Of a DNA stretch of 64,000 bases, positions 9,994 to 18,217 are shown one piece after another (within the stretch, counting starts at the first letter, position 1; each line of letters opens with the position of its first letter). Below the pieces are notes generated by a model, which saw only the letters and a program-made list of their open reading frames with translations, had not been told where the DNA came from and ran no database searches. The stretch comes from Hellea sp. Lineage in GTDB: Bacteria; Pseudomonadota; Alphaproteobacteria; Caulobacterales; Maricaulaceae. A program made the position numbers and the translations under genes. The DNA is taken from positions 1 to 64,000 of the forward strand of contig JAHDGM010000003.1 of NCBI GenBank assembly GCA_020627655.1. The letters are read 5' to 3'.

Positions 9994-10031
9994 AAGTTCC
10001 ATTTCGTATTATCGAGATAAAAATGGAACTT
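9994..10031. repeat. 11-base perfect inverted repeat between alkB and PAP2 gene
   Basis: AAGTTCCATTT at 9994-10004 is matched by its exact complement AAATGGAACTT at 10021-10031, with a 16-base AT-rich spacer. The right arm contains the start codon of the PAP2 gene (10023). The left arm lies 9 bases upstream of the alkB GTG. It could be an operator dyad or an mRNA hairpin over the PAP2 start. No named regulator can be assigned. Confidence 0.55.
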
Positions 10032-11144
10032 CCAAAAGCCTATAAAGCTTCAATATCATTTGATACTGGAAACAGGTCCTGGCTAAAAGCTTTGAAGCAT
10101 CACAGCCTGGATAATGCTGCTCTGATATTATTGAGTATTTCCAGCTATATATTGTGTTTTTTTGCCAGCAAACTACTCCAGCAACCTTTAGCCTATGGCT
10201 GGACAGATTATAAATCCATTTTGCTGCCGGGGTTTTTAGCGGCAACATTTATCATATCCCTAATAGGGATCATAAAATTCCTACTTCTCAATCGCCCTAA
10301 GCACCCTATACGAGCGCTACTACAGCTGGCTCAAAATAGTTTGAGTAAAATAGATCTCTACGTGCGAATATTCGTTTTATTTTTTGTCGTTAGCCTTGGC
10401 TTTTTGGCCTTTAACGAATTCAAATTAATGATACCAAATTTGATTCCTTTTTATTTAGATGACAAGCTTATTGAAATTGATCGGTTTTTGCATCTAGGAC
10501 GCCTGCCATGGGAATATGGGTGGTCATTCACATCTCAACCACACATCCTTAAATTTCTGGATTTTGTTTACTCACAGTGGTTTGGCTGGGTAATTGGAAT
10601 TTGGGCCTTTGCAGCTATCTCAAACGGAAGCAAAGGCTGGGAGCGCCAATATGTCCTGAGCTTTTTGTTACTATGGCTTATTGGCGGCGCTTTAATGGCT
10701 GTTCTGATGTCATCAGCGGGGCCCTGTTTTTATGATCGACTTGAATTAGGCGTAAGTCCCTATCAAGCCCAGATGGACTACCTTCGGAACTTCACCACTG
10801 CCGATCAGGCCATTATGGCGCCTATTTACCAAGACCTGCTTTGGCAGTCTTACATCGGTACGTCTGGAGAAATTAAGTCAGGCATTTCAGCTATGCCAAG
10901 TCTACACAATGCCATGTCAGCTCTATTCGTCATCTGGGGCTTTAAAATGAATCGTTGGATAGGCTGGCTAATGACCCTCAACATGTTACTGATTTTTGCT
11001 GGTTCCGTGGTATTGGGTTGGCATTATGCAGTAGATGCCTATGTAGGCTGGGCATTGACCGTGATGCTCTGGCTTTTGGCAGGCTACATTATTAAGTTCC
11101 AAGATAGGCTTCTAGTGGACATTCGTGATCGTCATAAAGTTTAA
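10023..11144 (+). CDS. PAP2 family membrane phosphatase/phosphotransferase (Aur1-like)
   Basis: A 373-residue polytopic membrane protein with a C-terminal PAP2-type catalytic region. MPSLHNA at about 290-296 holds the conserved Ser-x-His motif, and GWHYAVDAYVG at about 331-341 holds the final histidine and aspartate. This arrangement is found in the PAP2_3 group, which includes inositol-phosphorylceramide synthases and lipid phosphate phosphatases. Likely roles are transfer of a phospho-headgroup to a lipid or dephosphorylation of a lipid carrier at the periplasmic face. It ends 5 bases before the next membrane-protein gene on the same strand, so the two are almost certainly an operon. Confidence 0.8.
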   Translation: MELPKAYKASISFDTGNRSWLKALKHHSLDNAALILLSISSYILCFFASKLLQQPLAYGWTDYKSILLPGFLAATFIISLIGIIKFLLLNRPKHPIRALLQLAQNSLSKIDLYVRIFVLFFVVSLGFLAFNEFKLMIPNLIPFYLDDKLIEIDRFLHLGRLPWEYGWSFTSQPHILKFLDFVYSQWFGWVIGIWAFAAISNGSKGWERQYVLSFLLLWLIGGALMAVLMSSAGPCFYDRLELGVSPYQAQMDYLRNFTTADQAIMAPIYQDLLWQSYIGTSGEIKSGISAMPSLHNAMSALFVIWGFKMNRWIGWLMTLNMLLIFAGSVVLGWHYAVDAYVGWALTVMLWLLAGYIIKFQDRLLVDIRDRHKV

Positions 11145-11149
11145 ATGCT

Positions 11150-12913
11150 ATGACTTCATCATCCACTCCAACATCATTTAGAAGTCAGTATTCCGGCCTA
11201 GGAATTATGCTGGTAATATCTCTCTGCCTTATGTTGCCAACACCTATGCTGTCCGGAAAATTTGGCCTCGACATTGATGATGATCTCAGGCTCATACAAA
11301 TCAAAGATTACTTGATGGATGGAAACTGGTTTGATCGGGTCTTGCCGCAAATTTCCATGCCCGAGCCATATCTATCGCCGTGGTCTCGGCTTGTAGATTT
11401 ACCCTATATTTTGTTCACAAAACTCTTAGGGCTTTTTATGTCCCAAGACAGCGCGCTCTTATGGGCAACATATGTCGTGCCGCTTTTGTTACTGACGGCT
11501 CTCCTGGCTATTATTTTTAAAACAGCACGGTATTTCACGCGGGGCATAATTTCACCGCTAAGCTGGATAGCTATCCCGCTCTTTGGCCTGTTTGTTTTAC
11601 AAGAATTCATGCCCGGCAGGATAGATCACCATAACCTGCAATTCCTTGCCATGATGATGATGGTCTTTGGGATTTCCCAGCCAAAATCAGGTGGTGGGTA
11701 TTTGATCGGGCTATCCGCGGTTATGTCCGTCGCTATAGGCCTTGAAGCGGTCCCGTTTATTGCAACAGCTCTTGCCACGCTGGCAGTCTTTGCCCTTAAA
11801 GCTGACGGGTTGAGCCAAGAGAAAATATGGCGCGCAGGCACTGTAATGGCTGTTCTGACTGTTCCGGCATCTGCTTTGCTCATCAGTCGTTCAGAGCTGG
11901 GACAAACATATTGTGACTCGCTCTCCTTTCCTTGGATAGCGGGTCTAAGCGGGGTCGGCATAATTTTCACTTCAATCAAGTTTTGGCCCAAAGACCGAAC
12001 ATTCTGGCAAAGAGTGATTTTTCTATCTTTGCCGCTGTTAATTTTGTTGATCGGTTTAAGCCTGATATTCCCGCAATGCCTTAAGGGGCCCTATGGCTTA
12101 ATAGGCGAAACAGAACGTATGTTTTGGCTCGATAATGTCGTACAGGAAAAAACGACCTTCTGGTTATCTGGCTATGAGTCCGGCGCGAGGCTCTTTTCAT
12201 TTTTCCTCATCGCATTGCTGAGCTTCACACTCCTGCTGATTAAATTTTTTAACGCGCGGGAGGCTATGGATAGCCGCTACTATATCATCATCGCTATATG
12301 TACCACAGCCTTCATCCTTGCCGCCGCTCAGATTCGATATGTGAAATTCTTTATTCTGTTCACCTTGCCCATTATTCCCTTTGTTTATACCGATCTAAGA
12401 GCCAGAATAAAATCTCACAAGAAATTATACATACCTATATTGGGCATGTTCATTCTGGCAGGCACTCTACATTGGGTCGCCCCCAAAAGAGCGCTTCCAC
12501 AGGATATAAACTTGATCATGGATACGGCTTTATGTGAAGATACGGATTTTGACGCGGCCCTATCACCTCAAAACCCCGGCAGGATTATAGCGCCGCTTTT
12601 TCTGTCTATGTCATTAGCAAAGGCGGAACTTCCAGATCACCCTGTCGCCGCTATCCCATTTCACCGCGCAGCGCCCGGTATTCGGCGAACGGCTAGCTTA
12701 TTTGGAACAAACAATAATCTAGACCAAAAACAAGCTTTAAAGCCCTTTACTTATCTGGCTATTTGTCAATCCTCGATTAATGCGGATCTATCGGCCAGCC
12801 CTCTATATGAAGCCCTTATGCAAGATAAGGAATGGCCAGGTCTGTTAGACATAACACCTGACCGATCAAGCCCTTTCCGGATTTATCGGATCAATCACGA
12901 CGCATTTCAATGA
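11150..12913 (+). CDS. Polytopic membrane protein resembling GT-C glycosyltransferases (STT3-like)
   Basis: A 587-residue protein with roughly eleven to thirteen membrane segments and a C-terminal soluble part (after about residue 440). An acidic LDIDDDLR stretch lies in the first external loop, followed by a SPWSRLVDLP segment and GRIDHHN at about 155-161. This layout resembles GT-C enzymes such as STT3 and related alphaproteobacterial membrane proteins with the consensus DDxxRLxQxxD - WSRLVD - GRIDHHN. GT-C enzymes use polyprenyl-phosphate sugars at the periplasmic face. It directly follows the PAP2 gene (5-base gap), which supports a joint role in lipid or lipid-linked glycan modification. 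I regard the GT-C call as probable, not proven. Confidence 0.65.
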   Translation: MTSSSTPTSFRSQYSGLGIMLVISLCLMLPTPMLSGKFGLDIDDDLRLIQIKDYLMDGNWFDRVLPQISMPEPYLSPWSRLVDLPYILFTKLLGLFMSQDSALLWATYVVPLLLLTALLAIIFKTARYFTRGIISPLSWIAIPLFGLFVLQEFMPGRIDHHNLQFLAMMMMVFGISQPKSGGGYLIGLSAVMSVAIGLEAVPFIATALATLAVFALKADGLSQEKIWRAGTVMAVLTVPASALLISRSELGQTYCDSLSFPWIAGLSGVGIIFTSIKFWPKDRTFWQRVIFLSLPLLILLIGLSLIFPQCLKGPYGLIGETERMFWLDNVVQEKTTFWLSGYESGARLFSFFLIALLSFTLLLIKFFNAREAMDSRYYIIIAICTTAFILAAAQIRYVKFFILFTLPIIPFVYTDLRARIKSHKKLYIPILGMFILAGTLHWVAPKRALPQDINLIMDTALCEDTDFDAALSPQNPGRIIAPLFLSMSLAKAELPDHPVAAIPFHRAAPGIRRTASLFGTNNNLDQKQALKPFTYLAICQSSINADLSASPLYEALMQDKEWPGLLDITPDRSSPFRIYRINHDAFQ

Positions 12914-12963
12914 ATTCGGCAAATCTTTAAATCATAAAACCTGTAAAAAATTTTTACAGCTCC

Positions 12964-12991
12964 CTTGCGCCATAAGAATCCGTTCCCATAT
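12964..12991 (+). promoter_or_regulatory. Heat-shock (sigma-32/RpoH-type) promoter of dnaK
   Basis: CTTGCG at 12964-12969 and CCCATAT at 12985-12991 are separated by 15 bases. This matches the RpoH consensus (CTTGAA - 13 to 15 - CCCCATnT) well and lies about 100 bases upstream of the dnaK start, as expected for the major heat-shock chaperone. No other sigma-factor promoter was evident. Confidence 0.75.
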
Positions 12992-12994
12992 CGG

Positions 12995-13066
12995 CCTCAG
13001 GCGGATTTTTCCGCACATATCAAGACTAAACACTTGCCCGCCTGAGGGGGCTCCCGATCACCGGGA
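12995..13066 (+). promoter_or_regulatory. Structured 5' leader of dnaK
   Basis: The leader between the RpoH promoter and the dnaK start contains a perfect 10-base inverted repeat, CCTCAGGCGG (12995-13004) and CCGCCTGAGG (13038-13047). A second hairpin follows, TCCCG (13052-13056) and CGGGA (13062-13066). The ribosome site AAGGAG (13079-13084) lies after these stems and is not obviously buried, so a classical RNA thermometer is not demonstrated. Part of the repeat could instead be a DNA operator. Confidence 0.5.
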
Positions 13067-13090
13067 ATGGGCAAATCAAGGAGCGAAAAG

Positions 13091-14992
13091 ATGACTAAAG
13101 TTATCGGTATCGATCTGGGAACAACCAATTCATGTGTCGCTGTTATGGACGGCGACAAGGCCCGGGTTATTGAAAATTCAGAAGGTCAGCGCACAACACC
13201 ATCTGTTGTCGCCTTTACAGAAGACGGCGAACGGCTGATCGGGCAGACAGCCCGCCGCCAGGCCGTCACCAATCCTGATCACACTTATTATGCGGTAAAA
13301 CGCTTAATCGGCCGCGCTTTTACAGACCCAGCCGTCAAGAAAGATCAAAAACTTGTCCCTTACAGCATTGTCAAAGGCAAAGGCGGTGACGCTTATGTCA
13401 AAGGCCGCGAAAAGGAATATGCGCCAGCTGAAATCTCAGCTATGGTGCTTCAGAAAATGAAAGAAACAGCTGAGGATTTCCTCGGCGGTGAAGTTACCCA
13501 AGCCGTCATTACGGTCCCAGCCTACTTTAACGACGCTCAGCGTCAGGCCACTAAAGACGCCGGTAAAATCGCCGGTCTCGAAGTTCTTCGCATCATTAAT
13601 GAACCAACCGCTGCGGCGCTGGCCTATGGCATGGACAAAAAAGACGGTAAAACCATTGCTGTTTATGACCTTGGCGGCGGTACATTTGACGTCTCAGTCC
13701 TGGAAATCGGCGACGGCGTTTTCGAAGTAAAAGCCACAAACGGGGATACATTCCTAGGCGGTGAAGACTTTGACATGCGCATTGTTGAATATTTCAATGA
13801 CGAGTTCAAAAAAGATACAGGTATCGAATTAAAAGACGACAAGCTCGCATTGCAGCGCCTGCGCGAAGAAGCGGAAAAAGCTAAAAAAGAATTGTCATCT
13901 GCCTCCACTTATGAAGTCAACCTGCCTTTTATTACGGCAGATGCGTCAGGTCCAAAACACCTGAACATGAAACTGACACGCGCCAAACTTGAAACTCTGG
14001 TTGCAGATTTGATCAAGCGGACAATTGCGCCTTGTAAAAAAGCTCTGTCAGACTCAAGTCTTAAAGCCGGTGATATTGACGAAGTTATTCTGGTTGGCGG
14101 TATGACCCGTATGCCAGCCGTGCAAAAAGCTGTAGCCGATTTCTTTGGCAAAGAAGCCAATAAAGGCGTGAACCCGGACGAAGTTGTTGCCATGGGCGCA
14201 GCTATTCAGGGCGGTGTTCTGCAGGGCGATGTCAAAGACGTTCTTCTTTTGGACGTTACGCCTCTATCCCTCGGTATCGAAACCGAAGGCGGCATCTTCA
14301 CACGTATGATTGACCGCAACACAACAATCCCGACGAAAAAGAGTCAGATTTATTCAACAGCTGCGGATAACCAGTCCGCTGTGACCATTCGGGTCTCACA
14401 AGGTGAGCGCGAAATGGCTGCAGATAACAAGCTACTGGGCCAATTTGATTTGGTTGGTATTCCGCCGGCACCGCGCGGCATGCCGCAAATCGAAGTGACT
14501 TTCGACATTGATGCCAACGGTATTGTCAATGTGTCAGCTAAAGACAACGCCACCGGCAAGGAGCAGCAAATACGCATCCAGGCCAGCGGCGGTCTATCTG
14601 ACGCTGATGTTGAAGCTATGATTAAGGACGCTGAAGCGAATGCCGAATCTGACAAAGCCGTTCGCGAACTCGCCGAAGCCAAAAACCAGGCCGAAGCTTT
14701 GACCCACAAGGCCGAGCAAGATCTGAAAGAGCATGGCGATAAGATCGGCGAAGCGGAAAAGACAGCAATTGAAGAGCTTATCCCGCAAGTCCGTGAAGCA
14801 GCTGAAGGTGAAGACACCGAAGCGATCAACGCTAAAGTTGCTGAATTAACAGCGGCGGTCATGAAAATGGGCGAAGCCATCTACGCCAATGCTGGCAATG
14901 AAGACGATGATGCTGCGTCCGCTTCAAGTGATGACGATGAAGACATTGTCGATGCCGAGTTCGAAGACGTCGACGAAGACGACAAAGCCTAA
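13091..14992 (+). CDS. dnaK: Chaperone protein DnaK (Hsp70)
   Basis: A 633-residue Hsp70. The ATPase domain begins [10 protein letters not shown] and has the phosphate-binding [13 protein letters not shown] and the VGGMTRMP motif. A substrate-binding domain and an acidic tail ([13 protein letters not shown]) follow. DnaK binds and refolds proteins in the cytoplasm in ATP cycles driven by DnaJ and GrpE. I start it at ATG 13091, eight codons inside the longer frame, because AAGGAG sits at the right distance and family members begin M-T/S-K-V-I-G. It has a sigma-32-like promoter and a strong terminator of its own. Unusually, dnaJ is separated from it by two unrelated genes. Confidence 0.98.
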   Translation: MTKVIGIDLGTTNSCVAVMDGDKARVIENSEGQRTTPSVVAFTEDGERLIGQTARRQAVTNPDHTYYAVKRLIGRAFTDPAVKKDQKLVPYSIVKGKGGDAYVKGREKEYAPAEISAMVLQKMKETAEDFLGGEVTQAVITVPAYFNDAQRQATKDAGKIAGLEVLRIINEPTAAALAYGMDKKDGKTIAVYDLGGGTFDVSVLEIGDGVFEVKATNGDTFLGGEDFDMRIVEYFNDEFKKDTGIELKDDKLALQRLREEAEKAKKELSSASTYEVNLPFITADASGPKHLNMKLTRAKLETLVADLIKRTIAPCKKALSDSSLKAGDIDEVILVGGMTRMPAVQKAVADFFGKEANKGVNPDEVVAMGAAIQGGVLQGDVKDVLLLDVTPLSLGIETEGGIFTRMIDRNTTIPTKKSQIYSTAADNQSAVTIRVSQGEREMAADNKLLGQFDLVGIPPAPRGMPQIEVTFDIDANGIVNVSAKDNATGKEQQIRIQASGGLSDADVEAMIKDAEANAESDKAVRELAEAKNQAEALTHKAEQDLKEHGDKIGEAEKTAIEELIPQVREAAEGEDTEAINAKVAELTAAVMKMGEAIYANAGNEDDDAASASSDDDEDIVDAEFEDVDEDDKA

Positions 14993-15018
14993 ACTCGCTT
15001 TCATCTTAAACATCTTAG

Positions 15019-15054
15019 ACCCCGGGTGCGCGCCCCCTTAGCACCCGGGGTTTA
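15019..15054 (+). terminator. Rho-independent terminator after dnaK
   Basis: A perfect 11-base-pair stem, ACCCCGGGTGC (15019-15029) and GCACCCGGGGT (15041-15051), is followed by TTATATT. It lies 27 bases after the dnaK stop. It should separate dnaK from the downstream oxygenase/FkbM/dnaJ genes, at least partly. Confidence 0.85.
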
Positions 15055-15085
15055 TATTATGGGCTTTTATTGATAGAGGGATGTC

Positions 15086-15709
15086 ATGATTAATTTCGAC
15101 GCAATACGAGCCGCAGAGGTTCGGCAAAGCCCTTTTACTTTCCTCATGGGGGAGAATGTTGTCAGCCCTGAACAAGGCGCCAAGATTCGCCGCGACTATC
15201 CGGATATTAAAAAGACCGGATATTTACCCTTATCCAAACTCGATGTTACCGGCGCTTTCGCCGAGCTGATTGATGACCTACAATCCCCGCAGCTGGCCGA
15301 TATTTTGTCGGATAAGCTGGGACTTGAACTGCGCGATAAGCCACGCATGATCACAGTCCGGAAATTATCCAAGAAACAAGACGGCCGTATCCATAATGAC
15401 AGCCTGTCTAAAATTTGTACATTTTTGATTTATTTAAACGAAGATTGGGACGCCGATAATGGAGGCGCTATCAGAGCGCTAAACGGCGAAACAGATATGG
15501 ATGATTTTGCCGCCGAAGTTATGCCCACAGCCGGCAATGTATTCGGTTTTGCCCGCTCAGATACAAGCTGGCATGGCCACCCTCCTTTTAGCGGTGAACG
15601 TTATGTGGTTCAGACAACCTTCCTGATTAATCAGGCCGCACTGGACCGCAAAGAAAACCGCGGTGGTTTGCAAATGCGGCTTAAAAAACTAAATCCGTTT
15701 GCTCGATAA
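15086..15709 (+). CDS. 2-oxoglutarate/Fe(II)-dependent oxygenase family protein
   Basis: A 207-residue protein with a double-stranded beta-helix oxygenase core. The iron ligands are visible as His103-x-Asp105 (GRIHNDS) and a later histidine at 163 or 165 (SWHGHPP). Arg172 (GERYV) would bind 2-oxoglutarate. The pattern CTFLIYLNEDW plus GGAIRAL resembles prolyl-4-hydroxylase-like and SM-20-like bacterial oxygenases, which hydroxylate protein side chains or small molecules. It lies between the dnaK terminator and an FkbM methyltransferase, 15 bases before the latter. Its association with dnaK/dnaJ is by position only, and its substrate is unknown. Confidence 0.82.
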   Translation: MINFDAIRAAEVRQSPFTFLMGENVVSPEQGAKIRRDYPDIKKTGYLPLSKLDVTGAFAELIDDLQSPQLADILSDKLGLELRDKPRMITVRKLSKKQDGRIHNDSLSKICTFLIYLNEDWDADNGGAIRALNGETDMDDFAAEVMPTAGNVFGFARSDTSWHGHPPFSGERYVVQTTFLINQAALDRKENRGGLQMRLKKLNPFAR

Positions 15710-15724
15710 CTTATAAACAAGACC

Positions 15725-16594
15725 ATGAGCGAGTTTGAAATCCAGCCGCCATTTGGAACCTATGCTCTGCCCCCAAAGCAAGAGCGTTGGCGACAAAGAG
15801 CAAAGCACTATAACGACAGTAAGTTTGGTCGTGCCATGATTTCATTTTGCCGAAAACGCGCCATAGCTGCTCACGACGGCCCCTTTGATGTTGAGGTCCA
15901 TGACACCATTAAAGCCCGGTTATATCCAAATGACAACCGCACTGAGAAACGCGCTCTTGCCGGCCCGCAGATTTGGGAGGCAGCCGAACGGCAACATATT
16001 CAAGCCGCTATTCAGTCTACCACTCAGGACAAATTTGTCTTTATCGATGCAGGTGCCAATGTGGGTCTTTACGCCCTATACGCAGATATGTATGCGCGCA
16101 GAGCCGGAATAGATACTCAGATATTAGCCATTGAGCCCAGCCCTGAAACTTTAATTCGTTTACGTACGAATATCGCAGCCAGTCAGGCTAATATCACAAT
16201 CATCGAGACAGCTTTATCCGATTATACAGGCAAGGGGCAGCTTACGCCTGATATGGGCAATCGAGGCGAAATCAAACTTGCCGCCAACACCCCAGCCGAC
16301 AAAATAGAAACCGCGCAGTCGCCAGTTCGGGTGGATACATTGCATAATGTCTGCACCTCACAAAATGTGGATCATATCAACGTCCTTAAAATGGACATTG
16401 AAGATCACGAGGAGGTTGTCTTGCGCGCCTTTTTTGAAACGGCTTCTGCGGCCTTACATCCCGAAATGCTGATTGTTGAAACACGCCGCGCACAAGCTGC
16501 AGCCCCGCTTATTGAATTGTGCCGCGATCATAATTATCTAACAGCCGTAGCCACACGGCAAAATTCTGTATTGGTAAAAAACACCCATGTCTAA
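15725..16594 (+). CDS. FkbM family methyltransferase
   Basis: A 289-residue protein with the FkbM-type SAM-binding fold. [10 protein letters not shown] at about 105-114 is motif [18 protein letters not shown] the second strand, and [15 protein letters not shown] the characteristic later segment. FkbM enzymes O-methylate hydroxyls on polyketides, sugars or glycans. The stop overlaps the dnaJ start by eight bases, so translation of dnaJ may be coupled to it. It follows the oxygenase by 15 bases. An oxygenase plus O-methyltransferase pair suggests hydroxylation then methylation of one substrate (inference). Confidence 0.85.
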   Translation: MSEFEIQPPFGTYALPPKQERWRQRAKHYNDSKFGRAMISFCRKRAIAAHDGPFDVEVHDTIKARLYPNDNRTEKRALAGPQIWEAAERQHIQAAIQSTTQDKFVFIDAGANVGLYALYADMYARRAGIDTQILAIEPSPETLIRLRTNIAASQANITIIETALSDYTGKGQLTPDMGNRGEIKLAANTPADKIETAQSPVRVDTLHNVCTSQNVDHINVLKMDIEDHEEVVLRAFFETASAALHPEMLIVETRRAQAAAPLIELCRDHNYLTAVATRQNSVLVKNTHV

Positions 16595-17729
16595 ACGCGA
16601 TTATTACGAAGTTCTTGGCGTTGCCAAAACCGCCAATGAAAAAGAGCTGAAATCCGCCTTTCGTAAAAAGGCTATGGAATGTCACCCTGACCGTCATCCC
16701 GATGACCCAGAAGCCGAAGCCCGTTTTAAAGAACTCAATGAAGCCTATGGCATTTTATCCGATGGCGATAAACGCGCCGCCTATGACCGCATGGGTCACC
16801 GCGCCTTTGAACAAGGCGGAATGGGCGGGGGCGGCTTTCAGGATTTTGGAGATATCTTTTCACAAATTTTCGGCGGCGCAGGCGGCGGTTTTGCCGACAT
16901 GTTTGGTGGTGGTGGCCGTCAGCAACGCGGGCAGCGCGGCTCTGACCTTCGTTATGAAATGGAAATTTCCCTTGAAGAAGCCTATGCTGGCAAGGAACTG
17001 GAAATTGATGTCCCTATATCAGAAAGCTGTGAGCGCTGTGACGGCATGGGCGCAGAGCCCGGCGCCAGTATAGACACATGCTCAACCTGCGGAGGCGCTG
17101 GCCGGGTCCGCACACAACAAGGCTTTTTCACCATGGAACGCGCTTGTCCAACCTGCGGCGGCCAGGGCGAATATGTTTCTGACCCCTGCAGGTCTTGTGA
17201 CGGATCAGGACAAACGCGGGTCGATACAAAACTCGACGTCAATATTCCCGCCGGCGTCGAAGACGGAACACGCATCCGCTTATCCGGTCAAGGCGACGCA
17301 GCCCCAAAACGCGGCGGCACCGGGCAGCGCGGCGATCTTTATATCTTCGTATCTGTCAGACCCCATGATCTTTTTGAGAGAGACGGCGCGCATCTTTACT
17401 GCCGCGCTCCGGTACCCATGACGATCGCGGCTCTGGGCGGTGAGGTGGAAATTCCAACCATTGATGGCGGCCGGTCAAAAATTAAAATTCCCGAAGGCTC
17501 TCAGTCCGGAAAGCGCATGCGCCTGCGTGGCAAGGGTATGAGCGTCCTAAGGTCCGCTAATCGCGGCGATATGTATGTGGAACTGACAGTTGAAACCCCG
17601 TCCAAACTTAACGCACGGCAAAAAGAACTTCTTCAGGAGTTTGCCCGTGAAGGCGGAGATGAAATTTCACCGGCCAGTAAAAACTTCTTCGACAAAGCGA
17701 AAAACTTCTGGGATAACCTAGTCGACTAA
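16587..17729 (+). CDS. dnaJ: Chaperone protein DnaJ (Hsp40)
   Basis: A 380-residue type I DnaJ: J domain (1-70) with the HPD motif in CHPDRHPDD; Gly/Phe-rich linker (about 77-115); zinc domain with four CxxCxGxG repeats ([32 protein letters not shown]); then the C-terminal substrate-binding and dimerisation domains. It stimulates DnaK ATPase and delivers substrates. The ATG overlaps the end of the FkbM gene by eight bases and its own ribosome site is poor, so translational coupling is likely. It is convergent with the DUF6481 gene across 10 bases. Confidence 0.98.
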   Translation: MSKRDYYEVLGVAKTANEKELKSAFRKKAMECHPDRHPDDPEAEARFKELNEAYGILSDGDKRAAYDRMGHRAFEQGGMGGGGFQDFGDIFSQIFGGAGGGFADMFGGGGRQQRGQRGSDLRYEMEISLEEAYAGKELEIDVPISESCERCDGMGAEPGASIDTCSTCGGAGRVRTQQGFFTMERACPTCGGQGEYVSDPCRSCDGSGQTRVDTKLDVNIPAGVEDGTRIRLSGQGDAAPKRGGTGQRGDLYIFVSVRPHDLFERDGAHLYCRAPVPMTIAALGGEVEIPTIDGGRSKIKIPEGSQSGKRMRLRGKGMSVLRSANRGDMYVELTVETPSKLNARQKELLQEFAREGGDEISPASKNFFDKAKNFWDNLVD

Positions 17730-17739
17730 AACAGGTTGA

Positions 17740-18087
17740 TTAGCGGCGGTTACGCGCCTTACGCGCAGCGTATTTAGCGTCCCGCCTAGCCTTTTGAGCT
17801 CGCGCCAATTCTTCTTTAGCCTTCTTACTGGCTTCCGCTGCAATTTCTTTTTTCCTGTCGGCTTCGGCTTTTTCAGCGGCCAGACGTTCAGCTTCGAGTT
17901 TTTTCTTCTCGGCCCGCTCAGCATCACGTATAGCTTTACGCTTATTACGCTCAGCTCGCTCAGCCAGTTTTTTCTCCAGCTGCTCTTTATCAGGCTGCTT
18001 TTCCTTGGCGCGCTTCAACATAGCCAGTTTGGCTTCTTTTTGCGCCTTTAAGCGGTCATTAAAATTATGGCCGGAAAAGCCTGACAT
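17740..18087 (-). CDS. DUF6481 family protein, charged coiled coil
   Basis: A 115-residue protein that is almost entirely Lys, Arg, Glu and Ala, predicted to form one long helix or coiled coil. The N-terminus SGFSGHNFNDRLKAQKEAK resembles the DUF6481 family of alphaproteobacteria, whose function is unknown. The C-terminus is very basic (ARKARNRR). The ATG at 18087 stands before a 130-base gap with no recognised element. The composition fits a nucleic-acid- or ribosome-associated protein, but nothing more specific is supported. Confidence 0.65.
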   Translation of the reverse strand: MSGFSGHNFNDRLKAQKEAKLAMLKRAKEKQPDKEQLEKKLAERAERNKRKAIRDAERAEKKKLEAERLAAEKAEADRKKEIAAEASKKAKEELARAQKARRDAKYAARKARNRR

Positions 18088-18217
18088 AAGTTACCTCTTG
18101 AGGGATTAATCTTGGAACGAGCGCCTTTAAACACAATTTGATCTATCTTTGAAGGGCTAAGCCCCATTTTTTTCACATAATCTTGCAAGACTTACAACAG
18201 AGCGTAAGCCGCGCTGC

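Noticed and set aside
13909..14880. Long minus-strand frames within dnaK
   Set aside because: Antisense of a highly conserved gene with biased codons; a well-known artefact.
18154..18172. GGGC-TAA-GCCC followed by T7 on the plus strand
   Set aside because: Stem of four pairs with a three-base loop, and the nearest plus-strand gene ends more than 400 bases upstream beyond an opposite-strand gene.
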